From Paenibacillus prosopidis (GTDB lineage Bacteria; Bacillota; Bacilli; Paenibacillales; Paenibacillaceae), in the NCBI RefSeq assembly GCF_003337375.1, contig NZ_QPJD01000006.1, positions 107,172 to 171,171 of the forward strand: a stretch of DNA of 64,000 nucleotides. The letters are read 5' to 3'. The stretch's first letter is position 1. Each line of letters opens with the position of its first letter. Positions 1 to 9,061 of the stretch are shown in pieces. The notes below the pieces were generated by a model that saw nothing but the letters and a program-made list of their open reading frames with translations, ran no database searches and was not told the DNA's origin. Both the position numbers and the translations under genes were made by a program.

Positions 1-2
1 AG

Positions 3-479
3 CTTCAGGGAACGGCCGGATCATCGCCGACGATTGAGCGCGGAAGCGGCTTTCGGGACATTATCGGGGAGCGCGGCGATCTGGTCATTCAGCGGGCGGA
101 GCCTGCCGATTTCACGGTTGAGCAGGGTAGAGAGACAATGCGCGCTTTCTTGCAGGAGATGGGCAGCGACATCCGGGTATTGTTCGCGCACAACGACGAT
201 ATGGCGATCGGCGCTATCGAGGCCATTGAGGAATACGGACTGCGCCCGGGGGAAGATATTGTTATTATCTCGGTTGACGGGACGCGCAAGGCGTTCGAAT
301 TGATGGTGGAAGGGAAAATCAACTGTATCGTCGAATGCAATCCGCTGCTTGGTCCCATCTTAATGCAAGCCGTTCGGGAAATTATGGAGGGCCGAACCTT
401 GCCGAAGCGCATCGTTCCGCAGGAGAGCGTCTTCACAGAAGGGGTTGCGGAAAAAGAAGCCGCGAACCGGCAATATTGA
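3..479 (+). CDS. YtfQ-like sugar ABC transporter substrate-binding protein (5' end outside window)
   Basis: The reading frame is open from base 3, so the gene starts upstream of the window. The visible part is the C-terminal lobe of a type I periplasmic sugar-binding protein. It has the LQGTAGSSPT loop that follows the ligand pocket, then FAHNDDMAIGAIEA and a VDGTRKAFELM segment, all characteristic of YtfQ/RbsB-type galactose or ribose binding proteins. The family captures a monosaccharide outside the membrane and hands it to an ABC importer. No permease follows, so partner genes must lie upstream or be absent. The next gene starts about 180 bases later with its own promoter. A LacI-type regulator has a similar ligand fold, but the LQGTAGSS and FAHNDDMA motifs fit the transporter family better. 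Confidence 0.85.
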   Translation, partial: LQGTAGSSPTIERGSGFRDIIGERGDLVIQRAEPADFTVEQGRETMRAFLQEMGSDIRVLFAHNDDMAIGAIEAIEEYGLRPGEDIVIISVDGTRKAFELMVEGKINCIVECNPLLGPILMQAVREIMEGRTLPKRIVPQESVFTEGVAEKEAANRQY

Positions 480-563
480 GACCATATCCGCAGTTCCCCG
501 TGAATTGCGGACTCTTTTTGTAAAAATCAGTAAAGATTGGGTAACGAAATAAAGATATGTGTC

Positions 564-592
564 TTGTTTTTTCAGAATTTACTTTGGATAAT
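564..592 (+). promoter_or_regulatory. SigA-type promoter of the solute-binding protein gene
   Basis: TTGTTT at 564-569, a 17-base spacer, and GATAAT at 587-592. Transcription would begin near 599, so the TTG at 606 would have almost no leader. This favours the downstream start at 660. Confidence 0.5.
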
Positions 593-659
593 GATAATAT
601 TGTAGTTGGTCTTTATCAAGAAACGTGAAATGGGGTTATATCTGTTGCGGATACCAAAA

Positions 660-2321
660 ATGAATAAGACCAAGCTTATGCTTACTGCGTTAATGTCTGT
701 TCAAATTTTATCGGCATGCGGCCAAAGCGACAGTACGAATAATCAAATTTCAGATGAGAACGACCATTTGATAGAGTATCAAGACCGTGGGTTAAGCAAG
801 TATAATCCGCCGATAGAAGTTACCTTTGTGAGGGAAACCAGCGTCGGTATGGAAAACTTAATAGGATTTCTGCCGGGACAAACGTTGGAGGACAACACTT
901 GGAGCCGTCTTTATGAACAGGTGCTCGGCATTAAAATAAAGTACGATTGGATTGCCAAAGGCGATCTCTATCATCAAAAATTAGGCGTTGCGCTTGCTTC
1001 GGGAGATATACCCGAAGTAGTAAAGGTCAATGCGGAGCAGCTCAGACTGCTCAGTAATGCAGGATTAATTCAAGATTTATCCGAGGTTTACGAGAAATAC
1101 GCCACTCCGCTTACCAAGCGAATCCTTAGTCAGGAAGGAAACGGTCCTTTCGATGCGGCGACGATCGATGGAAAGCTGATGGGAATTCCGGAAACGGGCT
1201 CCTCTATTGAAGGAGCCCAGTATATATGGATCCGAACGGATTGGTTGGATCAGCTTGGTATTAAACCGCCCCAAACCATGGATGACGTTTTGGCGATTTC
1301 GAAAGCGTTTACAGAAAAGGATCCGGACCAAAACGGCGACAATGACACGTTTGGGCTTGCGATCACGCAATATTTGTGGGATCCCGTCATGGGAATAACG
1401 GCATTTATGGCAGGTTATAATGCGTTCCCGAATATTTGGATTGAGGATGATTCCGGTAAACTCGCCTATGGAGGAATTCAACCGGAAGTGAAAGAGGCGT
1501 TAAAAGTACTGCAGGTCATGTATCGAAAGGGTCAAATCGATAGCGAATTCGGGTTTAAAGACGGCAATAAAGTGAAGGAGCAAGTCGCTGCCGGGAAGAT
1601 CGGAATGCTGTACGGGCAGCAATGGGGGTCGTTTTTGGTTCATGTGAGCCGCGAAAACAATATTAATGCCCAGTGGCAGGCATTTCCGATCGTTTCTTTA
1701 TCGGGAGTAGCGCCGAAGGTACCGCTCGGATTCAGCACAAATCAGTTCCTTGCGGTGAGGAAGGACTTTAAACATCCCGAAGCCATCGTTAAGCTTTTTA
1801 ATTTACACCTGGAGAAAAATTGGGGAGAAACGGCCGAATATGAAACTTACTATATCTCTCCGCTCCCTATATGGCAGCTATCCCCTGTAACCCCTTATCC
1901 GGCAAGGAAAAACCTGGAGGCGTTTCGGCAACTAGAAGAGGCCCGCCGCACCGGGGATACTTCCGTGTTAAAGGACGAAGCCAAAGCCATACAGAAGAAC
2001 ATTGATACCTATCTGTCCGGAGATAAGAATAAGGAATCAGGGTGGGGATGGGAAAGGACATACGGTCCCTCAGGAGCCTTTGCGATACTTGATCAATACG
2101 AAAAGAATAACCAGTTATTGTATGAGAGTTTTGTCGGAGCCCCAACGGAAACGATGATAGAGAAACAAGCCATTTTGAATAATCTTCAAATCGAGACCTT
2201 TGTTAATATCATACTCGGCAGATCCATCAACGAATTCGATCAATTTGTTGAAGAATGGCATAAGTTGGGCGGAGAGAAGATGACAACCGAAGTAAACGAT
2301 TGGTTTGCAGGAAGGCAATAA
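660..2321 (+). CDS. Extracellular solute-binding lipoprotein (carbohydrate ABC importer)
   Basis: Predicted lipid-anchored oligosaccharide-binding protein of about 553 residues, a usual size for the LplA-like family in paenibacilli. From the ATG at 660 it has a classic lipoprotein signal: MNKTK, a hydrophobic stretch, then lipobox LSAC, with Cys as the mature N-terminus. A longer frame opens at a TTG at 606, but that start sits against the predicted transcription start and places extra residues before the signal peptide, so I prefer 660. The upstream ribosome site is weak for either start (630 is a third option). No permease genes follow; instead a sensor kinase and regulator come next. The protein may deliver sugar to a remote importer or signal to the adjacent kinase. 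The ligand is unknown. Confidence 0.85.
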   Translation: MNKTKLMLTALMSVQILSACGQSDSTNNQISDENDHLIEYQDRGLSKYNPPIEVTFVRETSVGMENLIGFLPGQTLEDNTWSRLYEQVLGIKIKYDWIAKGDLYHQKLGVALASGDIPEVVKVNAEQLRLLSNAGLIQDLSEVYEKYATPLTKRILSQEGNGPFDAATIDGKLMGIPETGSSIEGAQYIWIRTDWLDQLGIKPPQTMDDVLAISKAFTEKDPDQNGDNDTFGLAITQYLWDPVMGITAFMAGYNAFPNIWIEDDSGKLAYGGIQPEVKEALKVLQVMYRKGQIDSEFGFKDGNKVKEQVAAGKIGMLYGQQWGSFLVHVSRENNINAQWQAFPIVSLSGVAPKVPLGFSTNQFLAVRKDFKHPEAIVKLFNLHLEKNWGETAEYETYYISPLPIWQLSPVTPYPARKNLEAFRQLEEARRTGDTSVLKDEAKAIQKNIDTYLSGDKNKESGWGWERTYGPSGAFAILDQYEKNNQLLYESFVGAPTETMIEKQAILNNLQIETFVNIILGRSINEFDQFVEEWHKLGGEKMTTEVNDWFAGRQ

Positions 2322-2408
2322 GTGAGGAAGGTCATTCTCCGAATTGGTCTGCTAATAGGCATAAATACAATGTAATCCATTCATTAAAGCAGCAACGGAG
2401 GCGTTTTC

Positions 2409-4148
2409 TTGTTTAAATTTCCCGCTATATCATTGCGCAATACAATCTTCGTCCGATTGGTTCTTACCTACCTCATAGTCGTACTCCCCATAATATTGCT
2501 TGGGGTATATCTATATAATTGGAGTTACAAAAATGCAAGCCAAGATATATCGAGAGCTACCGTTAAGCAGTTGACTTATTATTTGGAAGGTTTAAATCGA
2601 GAACTCGAGTGGATGGAGCTTCAGCAGTTCGATATTTTGGAGGATAGCGAGCTCCATAAGCTCGCTGCCACTTGGGGGATGATGGATAACGCAGAAAGAA
2701 GGTCAAGTTTGAACTACTTGCTGCATCGGCTTACTTCCTTCCAAAATAGCAGTCCATATATTAAAGATATCTATGTGCATGTCCGTTCTATTAATAAAAC
2801 AGTCTCGACGGCTAATGCGATATATGATTTTGACACAGAAAGGTTCGATTATTTTCACTCCAGTGCCGGAAGAAATGAAAACCGCCTTATTAATTGGAAT
2901 AACATGCTTCATCTCAGTGCCTCGAAACAAAGCGGGAAAAAGGGAGGGGAACCTTTATTCCTTGTCGAAATCGAGCTGGACGCGGAGAGGCTAAGGGATT
3001 CTTTGCATCAGATCAACATTTATCCGGATAGCGGCTCTTTTCTGATCTCGGAGACGACGGGATTTACGTTAATGAGCCATGAGGAATCAAACCCTATAAT
3101 CCAGGACTACATGAGTGAAGCGAATGCATCAAGCGGCAGCACTTTTTTATTGAATATGAACGGCAGAAAATATCATATTGATAAAGCCTATTCTGATAAA
3201 CTAGGACTTTCCGTCGCTACGTATTTACCTGAAGAAACAGTCAAAAGACCTTTGAGCATTTTTTATAGATGGGCCTGGGTGTTCGCCATAACGTCTTTAT
3301 TCGCCGTTGTTGTATTCTCCTATTCATCCTATACGTTTATTCATAAACCGCTGCTGTCTCTCGTCCAGAGCTTTAAACGGATGGAAGGAGGCGCGTTAAA
3401 CATTCAAATCGAACACGAACAGAAAGATGAATTCGGATATTTATATACAAGATTCAACCATATGCTTACGAAATTGCAAAGTCTTATCGATCAGGATTTT
3501 AAACAGAAAATGATGATGCAAAGGGCGGAGTTAAAGCAGCTGCAATCCCAGATTAACCCGCATTTTCTGTATAATAGCTTCTTCATTCTGAACTCATTGG
3601 CTAAAACAGGGGATGTAGACAGGGTCGAACAATTTACCAATATGCTTGGCGAGTATTTCAGGTTTATTACCCGAAACGGGGAAGACCATGTTTTATTGTC
3701 GGAGGAAACGAGACACTCCCGCATGTATACGGAAATACAAAAGCTCCGGTTCTCAAGACGCATTCGGGTACAATTTGATGACTTACCGAAGGAAATGGAA
3801 CAAATCAAGGTACCAAGATTAATCATTCAGCCCATTATCGAGAACGCTTACGAGCATAGTCTCGAGAAAATGACAGAGGATGGCCTGCTTCGCGTTACAT
3901 ATGAGATGAATGATGCCGAGGCTCGAATCGTTGTAGAAGATAACGGGGACAGCATCAGCGATTCCGAAATTGAAGCATTAAGGGAACGGCTGGATCATAC
4001 TGCCGAATCCTATGAAATGACTGGTGTGATCAACATTCATCGACGCCTGCTTTTAACTTACGGGGAAGGCAGCGGCTTGTCTCTATCAAGGAGCGAGCTG
4101 AACGGCCTGAAAGTCGTCATTCGAATCAAGCTGCAGGAGGAGATTTAA
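2409..4148 (+). CDS. YesM-type sensor histidine kinase
   Basis: Membrane sensor of about 579 residues. The order is a first transmembrane helix near residues 11-33, an extracellular sensor region to about 280, a second helix near 285-305, HAMP linker, then a His_kinase domain with INPHFLYNS (phospho-acceptor His385) and an HATPase domain with IIQPIIENAYEH and VEDNG. This is the standard layout of the family that senses extracellular sugars or binding proteins and phosphorylates YesN/AraC-type regulators. The start is a TTG at 2409, chosen because GGAGG at 2397-2401 lies 7 bases upstream. The regulator gene begins one base after the stop region, so the two are co-transcribed. Confidence 0.93.
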   Translation: MFKFPAISLRNTIFVRLVLTYLIVVLPIILLGVYLYNWSYKNASQDISRATVKQLTYYLEGLNRELEWMELQQFDILEDSELHKLAATWGMMDNAERRSSLNYLLHRLTSFQNSSPYIKDIYVHVRSINKTVSTANAIYDFDTERFDYFHSSAGRNENRLINWNNMLHLSASKQSGKKGGEPLFLVEIELDAERLRDSLHQINIYPDSGSFLISETTGFTLMSHEESNPIIQDYMSEANASSGSTFLLNMNGRKYHIDKAYSDKLGLSVATYLPEETVKRPLSIFYRWAWVFAITSLFAVVVFSYSSYTFIHKPLLSLVQSFKRMEGGALNIQIEHEQKDEFGYLYTRFNHMLTKLQSLIDQDFKQKMMMQRAELKQLQSQINPHFLYNSFFILNSLAKTGDVDRVEQFTNMLGEYFRFITRNGEDHVLLSEETRHSRMYTEIQKLRFSRRIRVQFDDLPKEMEQIKVPRLIIQPIIENAYEHSLEKMTEDGLLRVTYEMNDAEARIVVEDNGDSISDSEIEALRERLDHTAESYEMTGVINIHRRLLLTYGEGSGLSLSRSELNGLKVVIRIKLQEEI

Positions 4149-4149
4149 G

Positions 4150-5790
4150 ATGTATAGACTTTTAATCGTCGATGATGAAGAAATTATTACGGATGGTCTA
4201 TACGAGGTTTTTAATCAACTAATGTCGGAAACGCTGGATATTTGCAGAGCCTATTCCGGTAAAGAAGCGCTGAATTGGATGTCCCGTACGAGATTCGATA
4301 TCGTTCTAACCGACATTCGCATGCCCGGGATGAGCGGTATGGAATTAACTGAAGAAATTCAAACCTATTGGCCAAGATGCAGAATCATTTTTCTCACCGG
4401 ATACAGTGAATTCGACTATGCCTATAAAGCCATTCAAATGCCCAACGTCCGGTATTTGCTGAAAACGGAAGGATACGCGAAGGTAATCCAAACCGTAAAA
4501 GAGGTCATGCAAGAATTAAATCATGACATTCAAATGAGTAAATTATTGGAGCAGTCCCGCGAACAGATGGATACGCTTGAATTTATGGCGCAAGGGGATT
4601 ACTTTAGGCATTTCCTGCAAGAGAGCCATAGTTTTTATGAAAATCAAGAAGCGTTAGTCCAAGATTTTGACAAATTGAATATTAGTTTAGATCCAAAAGC
4701 GCCAGTCGTGCTGGCCCTTGGCCGCTTATCGTATCCTGTGGGGACCGTATACACCGAAAGAAGCGAAATCCTTGCTTCAACTAGAATAATATGGAACTCC
4801 TTTATGGCGGAGCAGCCCCGCAGCATTGGAATCGTGGATAAGCATGGGGACATATTATGGTTCCTTCAGACATCGCTGTATTCAGAGGAGAAGTTCAGTA
4901 ATCACTTGATACGCTATTTGGAAGGAACGCTGGAGCTGATTCAAGAAGCATGCCTGGCATCGCTTGGTTTGACAATCGCCTTCACGATAAGCGGTACTTC
5001 TTGTGAATGGGGAGGCGTAACCCAGCAGTATGAGAGACTTCGGCAGCTTCAGCAGTTAAAAATCGGTGACGGTATTTCCATGATCCTTATGGACCGTTCC
5101 GACCAATTCGATGCCACCTCTATTAAAGAAGGATATATGCTGAGCCATAAAGCCGGGATCATTGAGGCGCATCTTGAGGCTGGCAGGGCAACGGAGTTTT
5201 TTGAGGACTTGGATGAACTGTCGAAGTCCATGCTGCATGCAAACGGAAAAGTCCAGAGAACGATCGAAGGGTATTACTCAATCGCGCTTGTCCTTCTCTC
5301 TTACATCAACCGAATGGGGCTGCACGGCCAAATCGACGATTACGGAAAGCTTATGCGTTTGGATGACCATGCCTCCATGAAAGAGGGATTCCTATTTCTT
5401 AAACAAATTGCTGAAGCGATATTTAAATTCAAACACAAGGACGAACGAGACAGAGCCTCTCATGTCATCAAGCGAATATGTCATTTTATCGAGGAGCATT
5501 TATGCGAGGACTTGTCTTTGGTTCGACTGGCGGAAATCCATTATTTCAACCCGTCCTACTTATCCCGCTTTTTCAAACAGGAGCGCGGGGTCAATCTATC
5601 GGAGTATATCGACAAATGCCGGATAAGAAAAGCAAAGGAGCTTCTTAGGGACGGAGATTTGAAAGTGCGGGAAGTGGCGTCTTTCGTCGGTTACGAGGCA
5701 GCCCATTCGTTCACCCGCTTTTTTAAAAAGGCTACGGGGCTGACACCCCAAGAATACCGTGACACCCTATCTGTAAATGATAGTCATTAA
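4150..5790 (+). CDS. YesN-type response regulator, AraC-family DNA-binding
   Basis: Response regulator of 546 residues. The N-terminal receiver has acidic residues in LIVDDEE, phospho-acceptor Asp55 in VLTDIRMPG and a conserved Lys in LLKTEGY. A long middle region of unassigned fold (about residues 130-430) follows, then two AraC helix-turn-helix motifs at about 440-540, including FNPSYLSRFFKQERG and the signature VGYEAAHSFTRFFKKATG. AGGAGG at 4136-4141 supports the ATG. It is translationally adjacent to the kinase. A likely target is the GH43 promoter starting 60 bases downstream, and possibly the two matching promoters elsewhere in the window; this is inference. Confidence 0.93.
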   Translation: MYRLLIVDDEEIITDGLYEVFNQLMSETLDICRAYSGKEALNWMSRTRFDIVLTDIRMPGMSGMELTEEIQTYWPRCRIIFLTGYSEFDYAYKAIQMPNVRYLLKTEGYAKVIQTVKEVMQELNHDIQMSKLLEQSREQMDTLEFMAQGDYFRHFLQESHSFYENQEALVQDFDKLNISLDPKAPVVLALGRLSYPVGTVYTERSEILASTRIIWNSFMAEQPRSIGIVDKHGDILWFLQTSLYSEEKFSNHLIRYLEGTLELIQEACLASLGLTIAFTISGTSCEWGGVTQQYERLRQLQQLKIGDGISMILMDRSDQFDATSIKEGYMLSHKAGIIEAHLEAGRATEFFEDLDELSKSMLHANGKVQRTIEGYYSIALVLLSYINRMGLHGQIDDYGKLMRLDDHASMKEGFLFLKQIAEAIFKFKHKDERDRASHVIKRICHFIEEHLCEDLSLVRLAEIHYFNPSYLSRFFKQERGVNLSEYIDKCRIRKAKELLRDGDLKVREVASFVGYEAAHSFTRFFKKATGLTPQEYRDTLSVNDSH

Positions 5791-5805
5791 TTATTAACGA
5801 GATAA

Positions 5806-5846
5806 AATGACTGGACGAGCTAAAGCTTGTTCCGGTCATTTTTTTT
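5806..5846 (+). terminator. Rho-independent terminator after the two-component genes
   Basis: Arms AATGACTGGA (5806-5815) and TCCGGTCATT (5831-5840) form a 10-base stem with one G-U pair, followed directly by a run of T. Confidence 0.8.
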
Positions 5847-5852
5847 GCTAAA

Positions 5853-5921
5853 AACCTATAACTTGCCGGGTAATTAATCATCGATAGGCAGGTTGTTGCC
5901 GCTATTTGTAAGCGTTACACT
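5853..5921 (+). promoter_or_regulatory. Shared-type xylan-regulon promoter with dyad over the -10 box (copy 1)
   Basis: TTGTTG at 5893-5898, a 17-base spacer and TACACT at 5916-5921. The dyad TGTAA-GCG-TTACA (5907-5919) overlaps the -10 box. AACCTATAA at 5853 lies 40 bases upstream of the -35 box. The same elements occur before the genes at 29006 and, in part, 49792. The dyad resembles a catabolite-response element shortened by one base, so CcpA or another LacI-type factor, or the YesN regulator, could bind here. Confidence 0.7.
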
Positions 5922-5952
5922 TTTTACATTAGGAAGAGGAGGCTGGCGGACC

Positions 5953-7608
5953 ATGCTTGTCAAAAGGAAGACATTCCTATTACTAGCTGCGGCTATGGTC
6001 GTCATAGCAGTCGTTCTTTTTATATTAATAGCGACCAACAGATTAAAATTGAATCGGGAGTTGATACAAGTCATGAATGAAGAAATTAAAATAAATAGCT
6101 TAGAGCTCGGTTATTCCGATAACAAAACGGATTCGTACGACGTTAACGGCGCCGCTTCTAAAGTGAGCGTCGCTCCGCTTGCCAGGGCGATCGGGAAGCT
6201 TCCTCCGAACGGCAACCCGGTTGTCTCCCATAAATTCGGCGCCGATCCGTATGCGTTGGTATTCAAGGATCACGTATATCTGTACAATACGAACGACGTA
6301 CTGGAATATGACGGGGATGGCAACGTCAAAGACAATAGTTACGGAACCATTAACAAGCTGTCGGTCATCTCCTCTGACGACTTGGTGAACTGGACGGATC
6401 ACGGTGAGATCAACGCTGCAGGCCCGCATGGCGCAGCCAAATGGGCGACGCAATCGTGGGCGCCTGCAGCCGCCCACAAAGTCATTAACGGAAAAGACAA
6501 GTTTTTCTTATACTTCGCCAATAATGCCAGCGGCATCGGCGTATTGACGAGCGACAGTCCGACCGGCCCGTGGGTGGACCCAATCGGGAAGCCGCTCATA
6601 TCGAGATCAATGCCCGCCGCAGCGGACGTGACCTGGCTATTCGACCCTGCCGTGCTGGTAGACGACGATGGCAAAGCCTATATCTATTTTGGCGGGGGCG
6701 TTCCGGAAGGGAAGGATGAAATGCCGAATACTGCGCGCGTGATGCAGCTCGGTGACGATATGATCAGCGTTGTCGGCGAAGCGGCGGCAATACCAGCTCC
6801 CTTTATGTTCGAGGATGCCGGTATCAATAAATACAACGGCGTTTATTACTATACCTATTGTTCGAATTTTTACAACGGCGTCCGTCCGGAAGGAAGCCCT
6901 CCGGCTGGCGAGATTGCCTATATGACGAGTAATAATCCGATGGGACCATGGACGTACCAAGGAACGATATTAAAGAATCCCGGACACTTCTTCGGGGTTG
7001 GCGGCAATAACCATCATGTCATTTTCCAATTCCATGACGCTTGGTACATTGCCTACCATGCGCAGACCTTATCCAAAGCGATGGGTGTTCCTAAGGGCTA
7101 CCGTTCGACACATCTGAATCAGGTTCAATTTAACGAGGACGGTTCCATTGGGGAAATCGTCGCAGACATGAAAGGCGTAGAGCAAATCAAGGATTTTAAT
7201 CCGTTTGTTCGCGTTGAAGCGGAGACGATAGCGTGGAGCGCAGGGATTAACACGCAGCCGTTGACAAAGGAAGTCAATGGGCAAGCGCCCGTGAAGTTGG
7301 CAGTATCCGATATTGGCAACGGGGATTGGACGGCGGTTTCAAAAGTAAACTTCGGCAGCGGAGCATCCTCATTTATGGCATTGGTATCGAGCGCGGAGGA
7401 CGGCGGCATCATGGAGCTGCGCTTGGACGATCCGGAAGGAAAGCTGATCGGGACGCTTTCCGTGCCTTCGACGAATCGATGGGAGCAATGGATCGAAGCG
7501 AAAACGGAAGTCACGGGCGCCGAGGGCATTCACGATCTATATTTCGTGTTTAAAGGAAAGCCCGGTACGGAGTTATTTAAAATCAACGCCTGGCAGTTTA
7601 GTAAATAA
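5953..7608 (+). CDS. Membrane-anchored GH43 arabinoxylan arabinofuranohydrolase with CBM6 (XynD-like)
   Basis: Enzyme of about 551 residues expected to remove arabinofuranosyl side groups from arabinoxylan outside the cell. An uncleaved-looking N-terminal transmembrane helix (residues 8-30) follows a KRK basic start. The five-blade GH43 domain (about 75-410) has GADPYALVF (catalytic base Asp), the WLFDPAVLVDDDG Asp, and the acid Glu in MFEDAG. A C-terminal CBM6 sandwich begins at RVEAETIAW and ends at the stop. The order and motifs match Bacillus subtilis XynD, and it is a paralogue of the second catalytic module of the giant protein at 14974. The ATG at 5953 was chosen because the longer frame would start inside the promoter; AGGAGG lies about 11 bases upstream. 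Confidence 0.9.
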   Translation: MLVKRKTFLLLAAAMVVIAVVLFILIATNRLKLNRELIQVMNEEIKINSLELGYSDNKTDSYDVNGAASKVSVAPLARAIGKLPPNGNPVVSHKFGADPYALVFKDHVYLYNTNDVLEYDGDGNVKDNSYGTINKLSVISSDDLVNWTDHGEINAAGPHGAAKWATQSWAPAAAHKVINGKDKFFLYFANNASGIGVLTSDSPTGPWVDPIGKPLISRSMPAAADVTWLFDPAVLVDDDGKAYIYFGGGVPEGKDEMPNTARVMQLGDDMISVVGEAAAIPAPFMFEDAGINKYNGVYYYTYCSNFYNGVRPEGSPPAGEIAYMTSNNPMGPWTYQGTILKNPGHFFGVGGNNHHVIFQFHDAWYIAYHAQTLSKAMGVPKGYRSTHLNQVQFNEDGSIGEIVADMKGVEQIKDFNPFVRVEAETIAWSAGINTQPLTKEVNGQAPVKLAVSDIGNGDWTAVSKVNFGSGASSFMALVSSAEDGGIMELRLDDPEGKLIGTLSVPSTNRWEQWIEAKTEVTGAEGIHDLYFVFKGKPGTELFKINAWQFSK

Positions 7609-7636
7609 GCTGCCTGGACCAGTAGCTAGCGTGGAT

Positions 7637-7665
7637 GGCGCCAGACGAATGTTCCGGCTGGCGCC
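7637..7665 (+). terminator. Hairpin after the GH43 gene
   Basis: GGCGCCAG (7637-7644) pairs with CTGGCGCC (7658-7665). Only a short TT tract follows, so termination is likely but weak. Confidence 0.5.
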
Positions 7666-7686
7666 TTACTCCACAGAATGGCGTAC

Positions 7687-7872
7687 TTAGAGGGAATACC
7701 TCCCTCTAATCGAGCCATTTTCTGTGGAAAGTTTAAATTAGAGGGAAAACTTCCCACTTAAATTTCATATTTGAGCAAAAATAGCCGATTCCGACTAACA
7801 TAGAGGGAGCTTTTCCCCCTAATTTACTTTAGAGGTTTTAATATCCAAATTAGAGGGAACTTTTCCCTCAAA
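7687..7872. repeat. Array of four short TAGAGGGAA palindromes
   Basis: Four imperfect palindromes of 21-24 bases of the form TTAGAGGGAA-N-TTCCCTCTAA sit at 7687-7709, 7738-7761, 7799-7822 and 7850-7872, about 51, 61 and 51 bases apart. The intervening sequence is A+T-rich and has no gene. The rest of the 7609-8323 gap holds no supported gene, only a possible cre site near 8227. The units diverge in the loop but keep the GAGGGA core, like a small intergenic repeat family. Confidence 0.65.
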
Positions 7873-8226
7873 TAGTTGCAGAGATAGTCGTGACTTTTTA
7901 TATTCGACGGGGTTACCAACAAGGAGTATTGGAACGGTAAGGAGAGGTTTGCTGAAGAATTCGTTAACGACTACGATTCTGCCCCATGACGCAGCCTTTA
8001 GGCAATTTGCGAAATAGCGCCCGTCGCATGGCATGCCGGTCGGCGTGCCCAATGGGGAGATGCAGCGTATTGCTGGGTCTTCTTTTTTTGAAATTACGTT
8101 TCAAACGTATAAGCGCAATATCATAGACCGGCTGATTGGACGATCGGGCGGCGGTCTTCTTTTCGCTCGATAAATCTATCATTTGTCAGGGAATAAACAA
8201 GAAACGAACGGGTATTGTTTGCAAAA

Positions 8227-8240
8227 TGAAAGCGCTAAAA
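8227..8240 (+). promoter_or_regulatory. Possible cre (CcpA) site upstream of the export operon
   Basis: TGAAAGCGCTAAAA matches the catabolite-response consensus at all but one fixed position. It lies just downstream of a TTGTTT that could be a -35 box, about 85 bases before the ATPase start. Confidence 0.35.
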
Positions 8241-8323
8241 TTATGAATGATAGAACCGGATCGGCATTAAATACGCGCTATTATTTATAGCATTAACAAT
8301 TAGATGAACTGGGGGGGATCGCG

Positions 8324-9061
8324 ATGTCGGTGATGGTAGAGAGACTGAATGAAGCAAGCGGCGAAACGATCCTGAAGGCAATCGGCATTAAACGGGTCTT
8401 CGGCCGAGGCCATACCGCTGTGACCGCGCTGGCGGACATCCATCTATCCATACCGGCCGGGTCTATGGTGGCGCTCAAAGGCCGGTCGGGTTCAGGCAAG
8501 ACGACCCTGCTGAATATTCTCAGCACGCTTGATGAGCCGACGGAGGGCCAAGTGTTTCTCCGGGGAAGGGAGATCACCGGATTTTCCGGAGCGCAGCGCA
8601 GCGCGCTGCGGCGCAAGGAGATCGGCCTGGTGTTCCAGTCGTTCGGCCTGATTCCGCTGATGTCCGCTTACGAGAACGTTGAGTTCGGGCTGCGTATCGC
8701 GGGTACCCCGGTCAAAGGTAACCGAGAGGCCGCGGAGCGGGCGCTCGAGCGAGTCGGGATGCGGGAGAGGATGAAGCACCGGCCAATGGAGTTGTCCGGC
8801 GGTGAACAGCAGCGCGTGGCGATCGCCCGCGCGATTGCGCACGAGCCTGCGCTGCTGATTGCGGACGAGCCGACCGCGGAGCTGGACAGCAAGATGGGAC
8901 TGCAGGTCATCCGCGTTTTCCGTGATCTTGTGAACCGGTCAGGAATGACTATCGTTATGACGACGCATGACCCGGGCATTATGGAGCTTGCTGATTACGT
9001 TATCGCATTGGAGGATGGAAAAATTGTATCACAGACGACTCCTGAATCACCCGTTGTTTAG
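8324..9061 (+). CDS. ABC transporter ATP-binding protein (LolD/MacB type)
   Basis: Cytoplasmic ATPase of 245 residues. It has Walker A GRSGSGKTT (about residue 52), Q-loop VFQSFGLIPLM, signature LSGGEQQR, Walker B LLIADEPTAELD and an H-loop TTHD, all of LolD/MacB spacing. This class powers FtsX-fold permeases that act by mechanotransmission rather than by passing substrate through the membrane. It is the first gene of a four-gene set and overlaps the start of the adaptor. A GGGGGG tract 9-14 bases before the ATG at 8324 acts as the ribosome site. Confidence 0.92.
   Translation: MSVMVERLNEASGETILKAIGIKRVFGRGHTAVTALADIHLSIPAGSMVALKGRSGSGKTTLLNILSTLDEPTEGQVFLRGREITGFSGAQRSALRRKEIGLVFQSFGLIPLMSAYENVEFGLRIAGTPVKGNREAAERALERVGMRERMKHRPMELSGGEQQRVAIARAIAHEPALLIADEPTAELDSKMGLQVIRVFRDLVNRSGMTIVMTTHDPGIMELADYVIALEDGKIVSQTTPESPVV

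Noticed and set aside
5893..5952. Upstream TTG start for the XynD-like GH43
   Set aside because: It lies exactly on the -35 box and reads through the -10 box; the ATG at 5953 with AGGAGG is better.
7687..7872. Possible CRISPR array
   Set aside because: Only four units, each a diverged palindrome with changed loops, uneven spacing and no cas genes.
8034..8173. 46-codon plus-strand frame before the export operon
   Set aside because: Protein-like in places (IAGSSFFEITFQTYKRNIID) but no ribosome site and no family match I recognise.
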